Source: Arbacia lixula
Taxonomy: Eukaryota; Echinodermata; Echinoidea; Arbacioida; Arbaciidae
Assembly: GCA_963669155.1 (NCBI GenBank)
Contig: OZ022589.1
Location: 16,778,176 to 16,842,175 of the forward strand
Direction of reading: 5' to 3'
Length of the DNA: 64,000 bases
A program made the translations under genes and the position numbers. Under the pieces are notes generated by a model that saw only the letters and a program-made list of their open reading frames with translations, was not told the origin of the DNA and searched no databases. Below are positions 14,401 to 23,168 of the stretch, one piece after another; position 1 is the stretch's first letter; every line of letters starts with the position of its first letter.

Positions 14401-17400
14401 TCGTGTTCACCTCCTGCACACACAGATAGATAGAAGCAATGATTATGATAGAGTTCTAAAGTGTGACATCATATGAGCATGCTGTCTTTATTAAGTATAT
14501 CTGCTATTTAAGCTTCCATTATATTAGACTCTATCACTATTGTTACTATTGCTGCTACTACTTCTACAACTACAAAGCAATTGAGAGTGAATTTAGGGGG
14601 GGGGGGAGAAATGATTGACGAAAGAAGGAAGCAAGCAAGCAAGAGAAAAGAAAGAGAAGGTGGTAAAAGGGAAAGGAAAAAAATAAAAGGAAACAGGCAA
14701 CAACAACAAATAAGAAAGAGGAGAGGAAACAGAATGAGAATATAAATGCCAACGAAAAAATCCATACTTGAAAACCTGACTAAAGTACACACAACAAGAA
14801 TAAATTTGGAGATTGACAGAAAAAATAAAAGGACACAAATAATCATTGTGTACCTCTAAGGGGCAGAGCTGGTTGGCTGAGACTTCTCCTGTAGCGGCCA
14901 GACTTGTTGGCGGACACATTTGTGGTGGCTGTGATTGGTCCATTGTGTGGCACAGTCACAGTGGTTGTCACTATAGAAGAGTCCTGCACACACACACACA
15001 CACACACACACAGAAACACACAAACAAACACATGTTTAAACCTCTTCGAACTAGGCTCTGGCAAATTATATTCTCCCCAATTTGATGCATGGGAAATCAA
15101 ACCTTCATGATGAATTTTTCTTTCATTGAGTTCTTGAACAAAAAATGGTTAATCCTATTCAGACTGGGTTTCAGTGGATTATATTCTCGCTATTTTGATG
15201 CAAAGGAAAATGAGTACTCAATCATTGAAGACCTTCACTGAGCCGGGCATATTTTTCTCAACTTCACTCCTGAGCAACACAACTCCAGTGTAATCTGCTG
15301 AATGGATGATAGATGGCACGCTATTAAAGATTTCTTTCAACTATTATTTTAAATAATTAATTTAATCTTCATTTCTCAAACTTGATACAACAAAAGACTA
15401 TAAAAGATTTATTAACATGATTACTTTAAACAGAGCCGCCAACCTCGCTTGACCAAAAATCGTATGATTTTAACATAAAAATCCTATTTTCAGACAAAAA
15501 ATCATACTTTTAACTGTCATGTACTTTCCTATACAGTATCTCAAGAATTGCGAACTTTATTTTGTAGTAATTTACAATTGTATGTATACAAGTATGCAAT
15601 TTATTCCAGACCTGCCAACTTCTGGAGTTCAAAAACTGTATTCTTTAATCCAAAAAGTTTATTTTACCAACAAAAAATGTATTAAAAAAAAAACGGATCA
15701 ATGTCTCTTACAGTTCCTACATCGGGCATTTTTATGGAGCATTGGTTGAATATGCATGATTTCGTCATGACTAGTGTGCTCGATGAACCAATGAACATCC
15801 CCGAATTGCTAATGTGAGATGCTGGTAGGATACTTTACAAAACAGAATGGGCATTTTGCCATTGAATATGGCACACACACAAAATAAGACTTAAAAAAAA
15901 AAAAACTTTTTTTTTTTTTTTTGGAAATCGTATTTTTTAAAGGAAAATCGTACTGTCGTATTCACTTCTAAAAATCGTACTAAATACGACTAAATCGTAC
16001 TGGTTGGCAGGTCTGCTTTAAATGGTTAAAGTAATAATTCATAGTAATTCTAATTTAATCAAACTTGATACAACATAAGTACTGATTCATGAGAATGAGT
16101 GCAACACTTACATCATGCCCATGTCCACTACGCCTGGACCTCTTAGGTGGAGTATCCTCTTCATCCATGGGAGGAGCGCTCGGTTTCTGCCAATTAGAAA
16201 ATGCATAGAGTGAGATGAGATGAATGAGAGAGAGAGAGGGGAGAGCGAGAGAGAATGCCGTGTATGGTACTTATATTATGCAGCTTTCTGTATCTCTTAT
16301 ATGTTAATCTCTAATTCAAACACTCAACTGCTATTTCTTTTTCTTTTGGGGGTTCACAATAAGTTTTTTCTACTTTGACTCTTCATTCTCACAAAATGTA
16401 TTTGGGTGTTTATTTTGACATCATTCTTTGTATGTACTTGGTACCTTTGTGTATGTAAATACTGTTTTGTTTTGTTATTTTTTGCAGTCTTTAAGACTAA
16501 TTCAATACTTACCCTTTTGACGCGATGCCACTTTTTGCCGTCCCGCAGCACCGACACATCCAGCTCCTCCTCTGTGTGATCCAAGTCCAGGTCCGACGCG
16601 GAGAGCAGGTCGGCAGACTTCTCGTTGATGCACGATAGCCGCTTGTTGGGCGAACCCCCACCGCCGCCACCCCCTCCCGGCTGGGGCGTGCCCGCGTTGT
16701 GGCTGAGGAACATGAGGGACTCACGCTCCTTCTCAGTCAGCGTGTTCATCTTGTTGTTGTCATTTGCCAGCAGTTCGCGGATCAGGGCTATTTGCCTCTC
16801 CTGTTCACAAAAGATTTTTTAGTCCAGTTCACTTCTGTGATAATTTTCCTCTTTATTGTATCATACCATGTAACCACACCATTATAATGTAATAACTATT
16901 TTCATGAGACTCTTCATATTGTTTTCTTAAAGAATATGACAAAATAGCAAAGGAAACAGGCAAACTAACATTGTCATCAAGGAACTCACCATTCACCCAG
17001 GATGGCCGAACTCAGTATAATCTTATAATCCCATGAATATGTCTTTCCTCTGAATGCTGAACACATGCAATACATATTCTTCTTCTTACTTGATCAGCCT
17101 AAAAAGGAGAGAGCTAAGCCAAGATCTCAACAGAATCTTTAACATTTTCTTCGGATCCGTAAATTAACACTAGGGCTCACCAAATCTTCCTGTGATGTTT
17201 CAGCCTTCTTTCTCCTTGTCATTTCAGATTCAACTTGTTTTCTGTAAAACACAAAACACAAAATGTAACTTTTACAAAGTAGACATTGATTGATTTTTGA
17301 ATTGGATAATGATGAAAAGCTCCTTTGCAGCACATTATAATTCACATCGCTGTGGTGCAAAGGACCAAGATGTGCTCCATTGCAGAGTCTTGGTCGCGGT

Positions 17401-20400
17401 GCTACAGGAACCACTTCATTCTCGGCTATCTAATGATTTATATAATTCCGCTCTAAATCACTTTCCAGTGGTAATGTTGTGAGGGAAGTTTTAAGTCTTC
17501 TTACTGTACATAGGATTTTACTCCATTTTCTCTGGTATTTACAATAAATCACCCCCTTTTTGCAGGGTGAAGTACCCCTTCAAAGAAAATCATACCTAGC
17601 ATGTCTGAGAATCAACTTGTTTTCTGTAAAACACAAAACACAACTTTTACAAAGTAGACATTGATTGATTTTTTAATTGGGTATTGATGAAAAGCTCTTT
17701 TGCAGAACATTACACTTCACATCGCTGTGGTGCAAAGAACCAAGATGTGCTCCATTGCAGAGTCTTGGTCTCAGTGTTACAGAAACCACTGCATTTTCTG
17801 CTATCTAATGGTTTATATAATTCCGCTTTAAATCACTTTCCAGTGCTAATATTGTAAGGGAAGTTCTAAGTCTTCTTACTCTACATAGGATTTTACTCCA
17901 TTCTTTCATGTTTGAGCTTTGCGTCCCTCTCAGCCACCAGCTTCATCGACATGAACCACTTCATTCTCTGCTATCTAGTGATTTATATAATTCCGCTTTA
18001 AATCACTTGCCAGTGCTAATATTGTGAGAGAAGTTCTAAGTCTTCTTACTGTACATAGGATTTTACTCCATTTTCTCTGGTATTTACACAAGTTAGACCT
18101 GCAATAAATCACCCCCTTTTTCAGGATGAAGTACCCCTTCAAAGAACATCATACCTACCATGTTTGAGCTTTGCGTTCCTCTCAGCCATCAGCTTCATCT
18201 ACATGAACCACTTCATTCTCTGCTATCTAGTGATTTCTATAATTTCGCTTAACATTAATTTCCAGTGCTAATATTGTGAGGGAAGTTCTTAGTATTCGTA
18301 CATAGGATTTTACTCCATTCTCTTTGGTTTCTACACAAGTTAGACCTGCAAAAAGCACCTATATTGAGCATTATACCTTGCATGTTTTAGCTTTGTCTGC
18401 AGAGCTATCAGCTCCATCTACAGAAACTGCCTAATTCTCGGCTATCGAGCGAACAATATAATTCTGCTTAAATCATTCTCGAGTGCCAATATTGTGAGAG
18501 CTCAAACACAGCATTTTGCTCCATTTTGTGTGGTATCTACACAAGTTAGACCTGTAAAAAGCACCTAGTTTCAGGGTGAAGTACCCCTTCAAAGAGCATC
18601 ATACCTTGCATGTTTGAGCTTTGTCTGCAGGGCGTCCCTCTCAGCCATGAGCTTCAGGTGCTGCTCCTTGCCTCCCATGCTGTCCTGCTCCACGGCCAGC
18701 CATCTCCGTCTGCACTCCTCCTGACTACTCACAACCGCATGGAACTCTGAACAGCAACACCAGGGAAAAAATTTATTCAACATTTTCGGGGGATTAGTGT
18801 TTTTTCAGCGCATTGGCTGATTTGGCAACAATTTTACATTGTGCCTATGGCGATTTTGTGAGCTCTTTTAAGCATTTTGGGGGCGAAATCGACTCGAGCC
18901 CCCATGTATTTTCACTGAGCAACACAGTACCTGTAATATAATCATGATATTTAAACATCACATATTGACACAATGTACTTTTGAATTTTGAATATAATTT
19001 GGTGTTCCGCAAGGAACTCTGAAGAGCAACTGGGATATCGGTACGAAAATAACAATATTTACACATCACATATGGACACAATGTTTTTTTTAAATTTTGA
19101 TTATATTTTGAGGGTTCCCCAAGGAACTCTGAAGAGCAACACAATGTACACAATGTACTTTTGAATTTTGAACATAATTTGGGGTTGCTCCTAGTTTTGA
19201 TAGCTTTAATCACTGGGACCATATTATGCACCGATTATGATCAAACATATACAGTCAAACCTGTCTATAGCGGCCGCTCAAGGGAAACCACAAAAGTGAC
19301 CACTATAGACAGGTGACCACTATAGACAGGTCGGCGGCCATTTTGATTTTGAACATGGATATGTTTTGCACTATGTAACCTTCATGCTGCAACATAATTC
19401 ATTGCTATAAATAGTATTTTATCATGTTTTCGTTCAATGAGAAATATGAATAAACCTGAAGGCACATTTTCGTTATCTGTGTATTATTTCTGTTTGTGCG
19501 ATTTTGTGTGAGATCTGTGTATTATTTCTTTTGTGCCCTGAAAGGGGCCCAACCAGTTGGCACGGTAAAGGGTCATGAGCATCCAAGGGTACGTTTGTTT
19601 AGTCTAGATCTGCAAAAAGAAGAATGAAACACAATATCATGCCATAAATTGGTCTTCAGTGTTCGAACAAAAATGCAAAATTAACTTGAGAAGATCACTC
19701 GTAGAAAGTGATTTTATGTAAACTGTATCAAATGCGTCATTGTCAGATGAATATCTTAATTCAATATCATATTTTCATCGGCTGTCTCAACTCTCGCGAG
19801 TCTCGGTGATAATAGTACAGTTAGATATCTTACGCCACAAAAGACAATTTCTATTCTAACTGATGAAATAAATGTGGTTTAGCAATAAAAACACATGTTA
19901 TCGGATTTCTTTAAAATCTCAAGTTAATGTGCGTTTAGTTTCTTACGTTTGGGATATTCATAATGTCTTCACCATACAGCACTGCACGACCTAGCACTGC
20001 GAGGAACCACACGCATACATTAGTACGAGCGGACGTAAAACTTTGAACAGAATTGTTAAATTTGTCAAATAAACAGAATCTTGAATTGAAATACCCTTCT
20101 GAAAAAACCCGGAAACATTCGTTCATTACAAGAACCTGCAAGTTATTCATGTCCACATTTTGAAAAGAAGAGAATGGAGCTCCACCGGCAGCCTACCGGA
20201 TATTAGGAAAGGTAGCAACAAGGGCTGCGTATGATGAAAAGCCCGCTTGCTTGGGCATTGGCGTTGCTTTGAATAGTGAATAAACGGTATAGCAATTTCA
20301 AAAGAACGACAACTTGCCGAAAACAGGATCTTGAATTAAAATACCCGCGTTAATGCTAATCAAGTGTTCTCTTTTTCGTTGTTAGTAAAAATCTCCTCAT

Positions 20401-22101
20401 CTTCGTGTCTATTGTTTCTCTCTCCGATCGATTGACAGCTAACTAGTGCAAATGCCGCATACATAGTGCACTCTTACTTCGTCTAAATAAGGTAGCACGA
20501 TAAATATTAATTTCAATTAATAAAAGAAAAAATATTTACGGCTACAAATGCACATTAAAATATATCTTCTATCTTGACATATTTTATTTAATCGAGAAAT
20601 ATTCTTTATTGTGTTTTTTAAAACATTTTTGCCTCAATAATTTCCGAACGAGAGTTGATTGAAGTAAGCAACGTATTCCATAGGCATATCGATGAGTTTC
20701 GAGTTACAGCCTAGCTGCTTCTGAGATTGCGAACACTGAAAAACCGCGCGCTGCTGCCAGCTTGCAGTAGCGCATATCGCGGATCCAGATTGGTCTGGGC
20801 ATGGGCTGAGGGCGCGCGCGAACCCGGGCTGCGCTGGCCTCGGGGCCGAGCGAGGATCCGGGGTATTATTCATCACAACAATAAAAGCATGGGATGCAGA
20901 GACTCACTAAAAAAAAAAGAAAAGAAAAAAAAAACACCAGACATCGGGATTTCATTGATTAGGGTAATCAAGTTAAGATCCTGCTTTTTGTTTGGCAAGG
21001 TCTCTTACAAGTTTCATACAATTCGAGAATGTGTTAATGAGCTGTATTACGTCATGCAGCTAGAAAGCAGGCTTTTCACGCCTCTATTACTTTTCACGGC
21101 CGTTTAAGTTACGTCGCGTTGCAAAAAGCCAACTTTCCACGCCGATAGGGACGGGTGATTTCAGAATTGGTGGCCGCTATACACAGTAAAATTTTGGCCG
21201 AGGGAGACAAAATGGGTGGCCGCTGGCCGCGTTAGCCAGGTGGCCGCTATATCCAGGGTCTTTAACACTGAATTTCTCTGCGGAGGAGTCGAAGGTGGCT
21301 GCTATAGGCAGGTGGCTGCTGAATCCAGGTGGCCGCATAGCCAGGTTTGACTGTATAATTGTACACTGCATGCAAGGTATATTTCAACCATGTAAGTAGT
21401 TTACAGGCAATACATGTATATGAGCTCTACTGAACCAAGAGTAATGATAAAATTAAAAAAAAGTCAATTGCTGCTAAGATAAAAAAAAAAATCTGAATTC
21501 ATGATTTCACTTACAGAATTGAAAATGATTTCAGACTGTGACCATTCAAAATTAAAAAATCTACCACACTTACTGTAAGCATTCATCTGGTGTTGCGCAA
21601 GAAATACAAGGAATTGTGCACTTCGAGATATCAATCATTGCTGGCAATATTCCAGTTAAAGGCGGGAAATTGTTCTTTATACATGTAGGAAGTGAAAGGA
21701 AGTTAATACTACATGATGTACATGTGAGCTGATCTTCAAAAACACGTCAGAAATTCTTCATCATGTGTATGATATTGAGGGGCCTTGTGCCAGTGGCATC
21801 TCTGAGCCAAAAGAGGAATATCAGCCTCTGTCGTCCTTTTGACCTACATGTACGTCCCTGTACAGCACCGGTAAGGGCGACTTTCTCAAATTCATTCTTT
21901 CATTGTATGTGACCTAGAAAACTTACTGTAAGAATATTAAAGAGAGAGAAAGGGAGGGGTGTGAAAAGAGAAGAGGGACAGATATACATAAAGGACAGAA
22001 GACATACCTGCTTCAGATCCCTTAGAGAGGATGGATGAGTAGTGAACAATTTCGTCAAAGGCTGCTACTAGGGACTTTGGTTTCCTCGCCAAAGACGTCA
22101 T
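2445..22101 (-). CDS. RACGAP1: RACGAP1 (MgcRacGAP/CYK-4), Rho-family GTPase-activating protein, 17 coding exons
   Basis: Exons, in transcript order: 22101-22008, 18746-18605, 17241-17181, 16800-16513, 16186-16112, 14983-14854, 14413-14289, 13803-13758, 13429-13287, 12823-12698, 12376-12347, 12030-11919, 11086-10981, 10308-10176, 9529-9394, 8964-8847, 2511-2445. They join in frame to 643 aa (human about 632), and all introns are GT/AG. Residues about 32-110 form the coiled coil that in this family binds the kinesin MKLP1/KIF23 to build centralspindlin. A C1 zinc finger has the full H/C spacing (H290, C303, C306, C319, C322, H327, C330, C338). The RhoGAP domain (about 355-540) carries the arginine finger R387 in GLYRISG and the motif [12 protein letters not shown]. 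The tail ends in FFASPTLH, matching the conserved C-terminus of the family. Known role: central spindle assembly and RhoA control in cytokinesis. The start ATG sits in CACCATGA. Intron 16 is very long (6.3 kb) and full of repeats. Exon 4 encodes a run of eight glycines. Confidence 0.96.
3530..4440. repeat. Degenerate tandem array, period about 180-210 bp, in RACGAP1 intron 16
   Basis: The landmark CTAGTG followed by a GAAAAA-like run recurs near 3535, 3658, 3869 and 4045, with a weaker TTAGTATTAAA at about 4235. Shared text includes AAACTTGAAATGA, GCAGAAAAGAAG, TTTGAACAGTAAAC and GATATCCTGCTAAA. Short ORFs here are by-products of the array. Confidence 0.65.
4822..5144. mobile_element. Palindromic element, family 2, long form
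   Basis: Same termini (TTCACCAAGCTGTTCGTAA and AGCTAGGTGAAACACC) but about 320 bp. It keeps an internal segment with TTGTTCCTGTTTTAAAATA and GCTGATGGGAATCAAAATC that the short copies lack. Confidence 0.75.
7788..7956. mobile_element. Inverted-repeat element, family 3 (TTACCATTGATGGTAA)
   Basis: Arms read TTCAATTGTTGTAACTTACC and CATGATAATAGTTACAATAG, with ATGCAACATGG at the right end. Related copies: 30935-31064, 37960-38036 (half), 40044-40206, 43429-43568, 44228-44387 and 62348-62497. Confidence 0.72.
7957..8300. repeat. Tandem duplication of about 170 bp
   Basis: The block AGTCAAACTGAACCAGTTTA through GACTGGCATCCCTGAGTAGC and CAGTCAAACCTGTCTATAAA occurs twice. A third, shortened copy begins near 8493. 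Confidence 0.75.
8072..8815. repeat. Array of TATAGACAGTGGTCT-type motifs related to the TA-flanked family
   Basis: Begins CAGTCAAACCTGTCTATAAA after TA and continues as short variants of TATAGACAGTGGTCT to about 8815. It is interrupted by a family 2 element at 8300-8480. Confidence 0.6.
8300..8480. mobile_element. Palindromic element, family 2, short form
   Basis: A 181-bp near-perfect palindrome inserted into an older repeat; the same host repeat text resumes on the right (CCAGGGCA, then TCAGTCAAATTGAACC). Confidence 0.78.
9062..9130. repeat. Palindrome with 19-bp perfect arms and AT-rich outer arms
   Basis: AAATCCTCAAAATGTTCGG (9077-9095) pairs with 9097-9115 across a 1-nt centre. GAGTAATTAA at 9062-9071 also pairs with 9121-9130. 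Confidence 0.9.
9749..9840 (-). repeat. tRNA-like sequence (SINE head or tRNA pseudogene)
   Basis: On the minus strand an A-box-like TGGTAGCCTGGTGG and a B-box-like GGTCCAAGTCC are followed by T6 at 9754-9749, a Pol III-type stop. A CTGC/GCAG stem encloses a 7-nt loop with GGC in the anticodon position. The T loop lacks the usual TT and no acceptor stem forms, so it is not called as a functional tRNA. Confidence 0.35.
10465..10529 (-). pseudogene. Decayed duplicate of RACGAP1 exon 14 (5' half)
   Basis: Lies about 220 bp upstream of the real exon 14 in the transcript direction. It starts with a CAG acceptor and first encodes VSESPECKM, identical to the real exon with only synonymous changes. 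A small indel then breaks frame, and a second frame shows [12 protein letters not shown] against [12 protein letters not shown]. Similarity then fades and no donor is retained. Confidence 0.72.
10560..10965. repeat. Purine-rich tract of about 400 bp, RACGAP1 intron 13
   Basis: The plus strand is almost all A and G (GAAGGAGGAGGGAAGGAGGG and similar). The ORFs reported across it are low-complexity artefacts. Confidence 0.85.
11661..11841. mobile_element. Palindromic element, family 2, short form
   Basis: A 181-bp copy in RACGAP1 intron 12. Its right arm has a few changes (TTTATAAAGTCGTTTATAA). Confidence 0.78.
14987..15012. repeat. (CA)13 directly abutting the RACGAP1 exon 6 acceptor
   Basis: On the minus strand this is (TG)13 running straight into CAG at 14986-14984, where a polypyrimidine tract would normally sit. 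Confidence 0.95.
17280..18604 (-). repeat. Tandem array in RACGAP1 intron 2 carrying relics of the exon 2 edge and 5' splice site
   Basis: Units of roughly 200-300 bp share blocks such as ATTCTCGGCTATCTA, TTTATATAATTCCGCT and TACATAGGATTTTACTCCAT. Several end in a decayed copy of the last bases of exon 2 with its donor. Relics are near 18371-18410, 18149-18190, 17907-17955 and 17591-17610; the genuine edge is at 18605. Three relics keep a GTAT donor and the one at 17907 has lost it. A diverged copy of the non-exonic part occurs at about 690-900, so that part is an interspersed repeat. Confidence 0.85.
17596..17623 (-). pseudogene. Chimeric pseudo-exon with an exon 3 acceptor and an exon 2 donor
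   Basis: On the minus strand TTTTACAG is followed by AAAACAAGTTGATTCTCAG, a copy of the exon 3 start. It then runs into ACATGCTAG|GTATG, a copy of the exon 2 end and donor. The 28-nt insert has both splice signals but would shift the RACGAP1 frame. Confidence 0.6.
18898..19200 (-). repeat. Repeat units in RACGAP1 intron 1 with relics of the exon 2 acceptor edge
   Basis: Two copies of GGAACTCTGAAGAGCAAC (about 19014-19031 and 19122-19139) match the exon 2 acceptor edge GGAACTCTGAACAGCAAC at 18741-18758, in the same orientation. They are embedded in a unit of about 108 bp that also repeats CACATATGGACACAATG-like and TTTTGAATTTTGAA-like text. Confidence 0.75.
19252..21353. mobile_element. 2.1-kb DNA element with CAGTCAAACCTG termini and TA target site
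   Basis: Starts CAGTCAAACCTGTCTATAGC after TA and ends GCCAGGTTTGACTG before TA. The ends carry repeated GGCCGCTATA/CTATAGACAGGT motifs. The interior has no recognisable transposase; the ORFs near 19935-20156 and 20727-21107 match nothing I know. TA duplication with CAGT ends resembles Tc1/mariner-type insertion (inference). It lies in RACGAP1 intron 1. Confidence 0.65.
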
Positions 22102-22510
22102 GGTGAAGGGATGCTTCAGGACTCAAAGCTTTAACAAAAAAATACTTTGCCTGGAGGGATGAAAATATAATAAAAATCACAAGATGAATACACTAGTCAC
22201 TAGCTATTAACCAAATTGTCACTATATTTTATACAAAGAGAGCTGGAACTGGTACAGAGAGGAGGTGTAAGGCTACCAACAACCGCTATACCATACGATC
22301 TATGATCTTGGAACCCTTTCTTTCATTTCTGTTCAATCCAAGTTAAGATGTTAATTTGTGAAAATATATTATAGCAAGTCCAAGATGACTAGAGTCTAGC
22401 ACTATTCTCCTGAAATTTCACTCACAGTAAAATTCTGCTTTTTAATTTAAATGAAAGTTAGTAGTTGCAAAGACATTAGGGAGAATATTTCAGAAAAATA
22501 ATGGGGTATT
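22102..22510. other. RACGAP1 upstream region and start of the spacer
   Basis: Holds the 5' untranslated sequence and probable promoter side of RACGAP1. On the minus strand, CCCTCCAG just upstream of the ATG could be a 3' splice site of an untranslated first exon. No ORF or TATA box stands out. Confidence 0.35.
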
Positions 22511-22531
22511 ATGCAGTTTACCGACTTGCCT

Positions 22532-22740
22532 TAGAAACGAGGTAATGGTTTTGGGGGCGGGGCCTTTGGCCCCGCCCCCAAAACCATTACCTCGTTTCTA
22601 GGAGGCCGGAGGCCTCCTATAGCCGGATTTGAGCCCGAAGGGCTCAAATCCGGCTAAATGGCAATTTTGAGGCCTCAAAAAGGCCAAAAACGAATCGGCA
22701 GCAAAAACATCCTACTGTACTACAGCTTTTAGCTGTAGTA
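22532..22740. repeat. Cluster of perfect hairpins in the left part of the Merlin element
   Basis: Four hairpins have 3-nt loops: 22532-22600 (33-bp arms, loop TTT), 22599-22619 (9-bp arms, loop GGA), 22620-22656 (17-bp arms, loop GAA) and 22718-22740 (10-bp arms, loop TTT). Between them, 22665-22680 is a perfect 16-bp palindrome. All arms pair without mismatch. The first arm is very GC-rich, unlike the host DNA. No protein-coding explanation is seen. Confidence 0.93.
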
Positions 22741-22826
22741 GCTGTCAAAAATTAGCTCACGACATCTATTAATTAATTAATTAGAAGCCGAAACAAATTG
22801 TCGGCAAAATACGGAACTACTTTTTA

Positions 22827-22864
22827 TGACGTCAGAAGTAATGACGTCATAATTTCTACGTCAT
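22827..22864. promoter_or_regulatory. Two consensus CRE palindromes plus a related site upstream of the transposase
   Basis: TGACGTCA occurs at 22827-22834 and 22842-22849, 15 bp apart, followed by TACGTCAT at 22857-22864. This is the CREB/ATF consensus. The cluster lies about 300 bp before the transposase ATG. A further TGACGTCA is at 24513-24520, near the right end of the element. Use as a promoter is inference. Confidence 0.5.
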
Positions 22865-23168
22865 CGGCTCTGCTCGGACATTCTCAGTTTGAAATCTGTA
22901 GCGCGTATCTCAAGGTGCAGCGCGTCGTGGTCAACTTACGCTTGATAATGCGCTTAAACGTTGCTTAACCATTGTCTTATTACGCAATAATTAGGGTCAA
23001 TTACCGAATCAACGATGAGATTAACTGCGTATCAAAACAAGGTAAGGATTACGCTTATTTTTGATCTCCTTGGCCCCCATGAATTTATTGCATTCACTCT
23101 ATAGCGCTTTACTAGCCCCAACAGAGCATTTTTGTGTTGGTCCAGTGATACGGAATATACGGAATATC

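Noticed and set aside
20727..21107. 126-aa plus-strand ORF in the 2.1-kb TA-flanked element
   Set aside because: No recognisable transposase or zinc-finger motif; low-complexity Lys run; overlapping ORF on the other strand.
23061..23168. Upstream extension of the Merlin transposase ORF beginning at a TTG codon
   Set aside because: TTG is not a normal start in animals. The ATG at 23169 has the better context, and the zinc and DDE regions lie after it. The ATG at 23079 remains possible.
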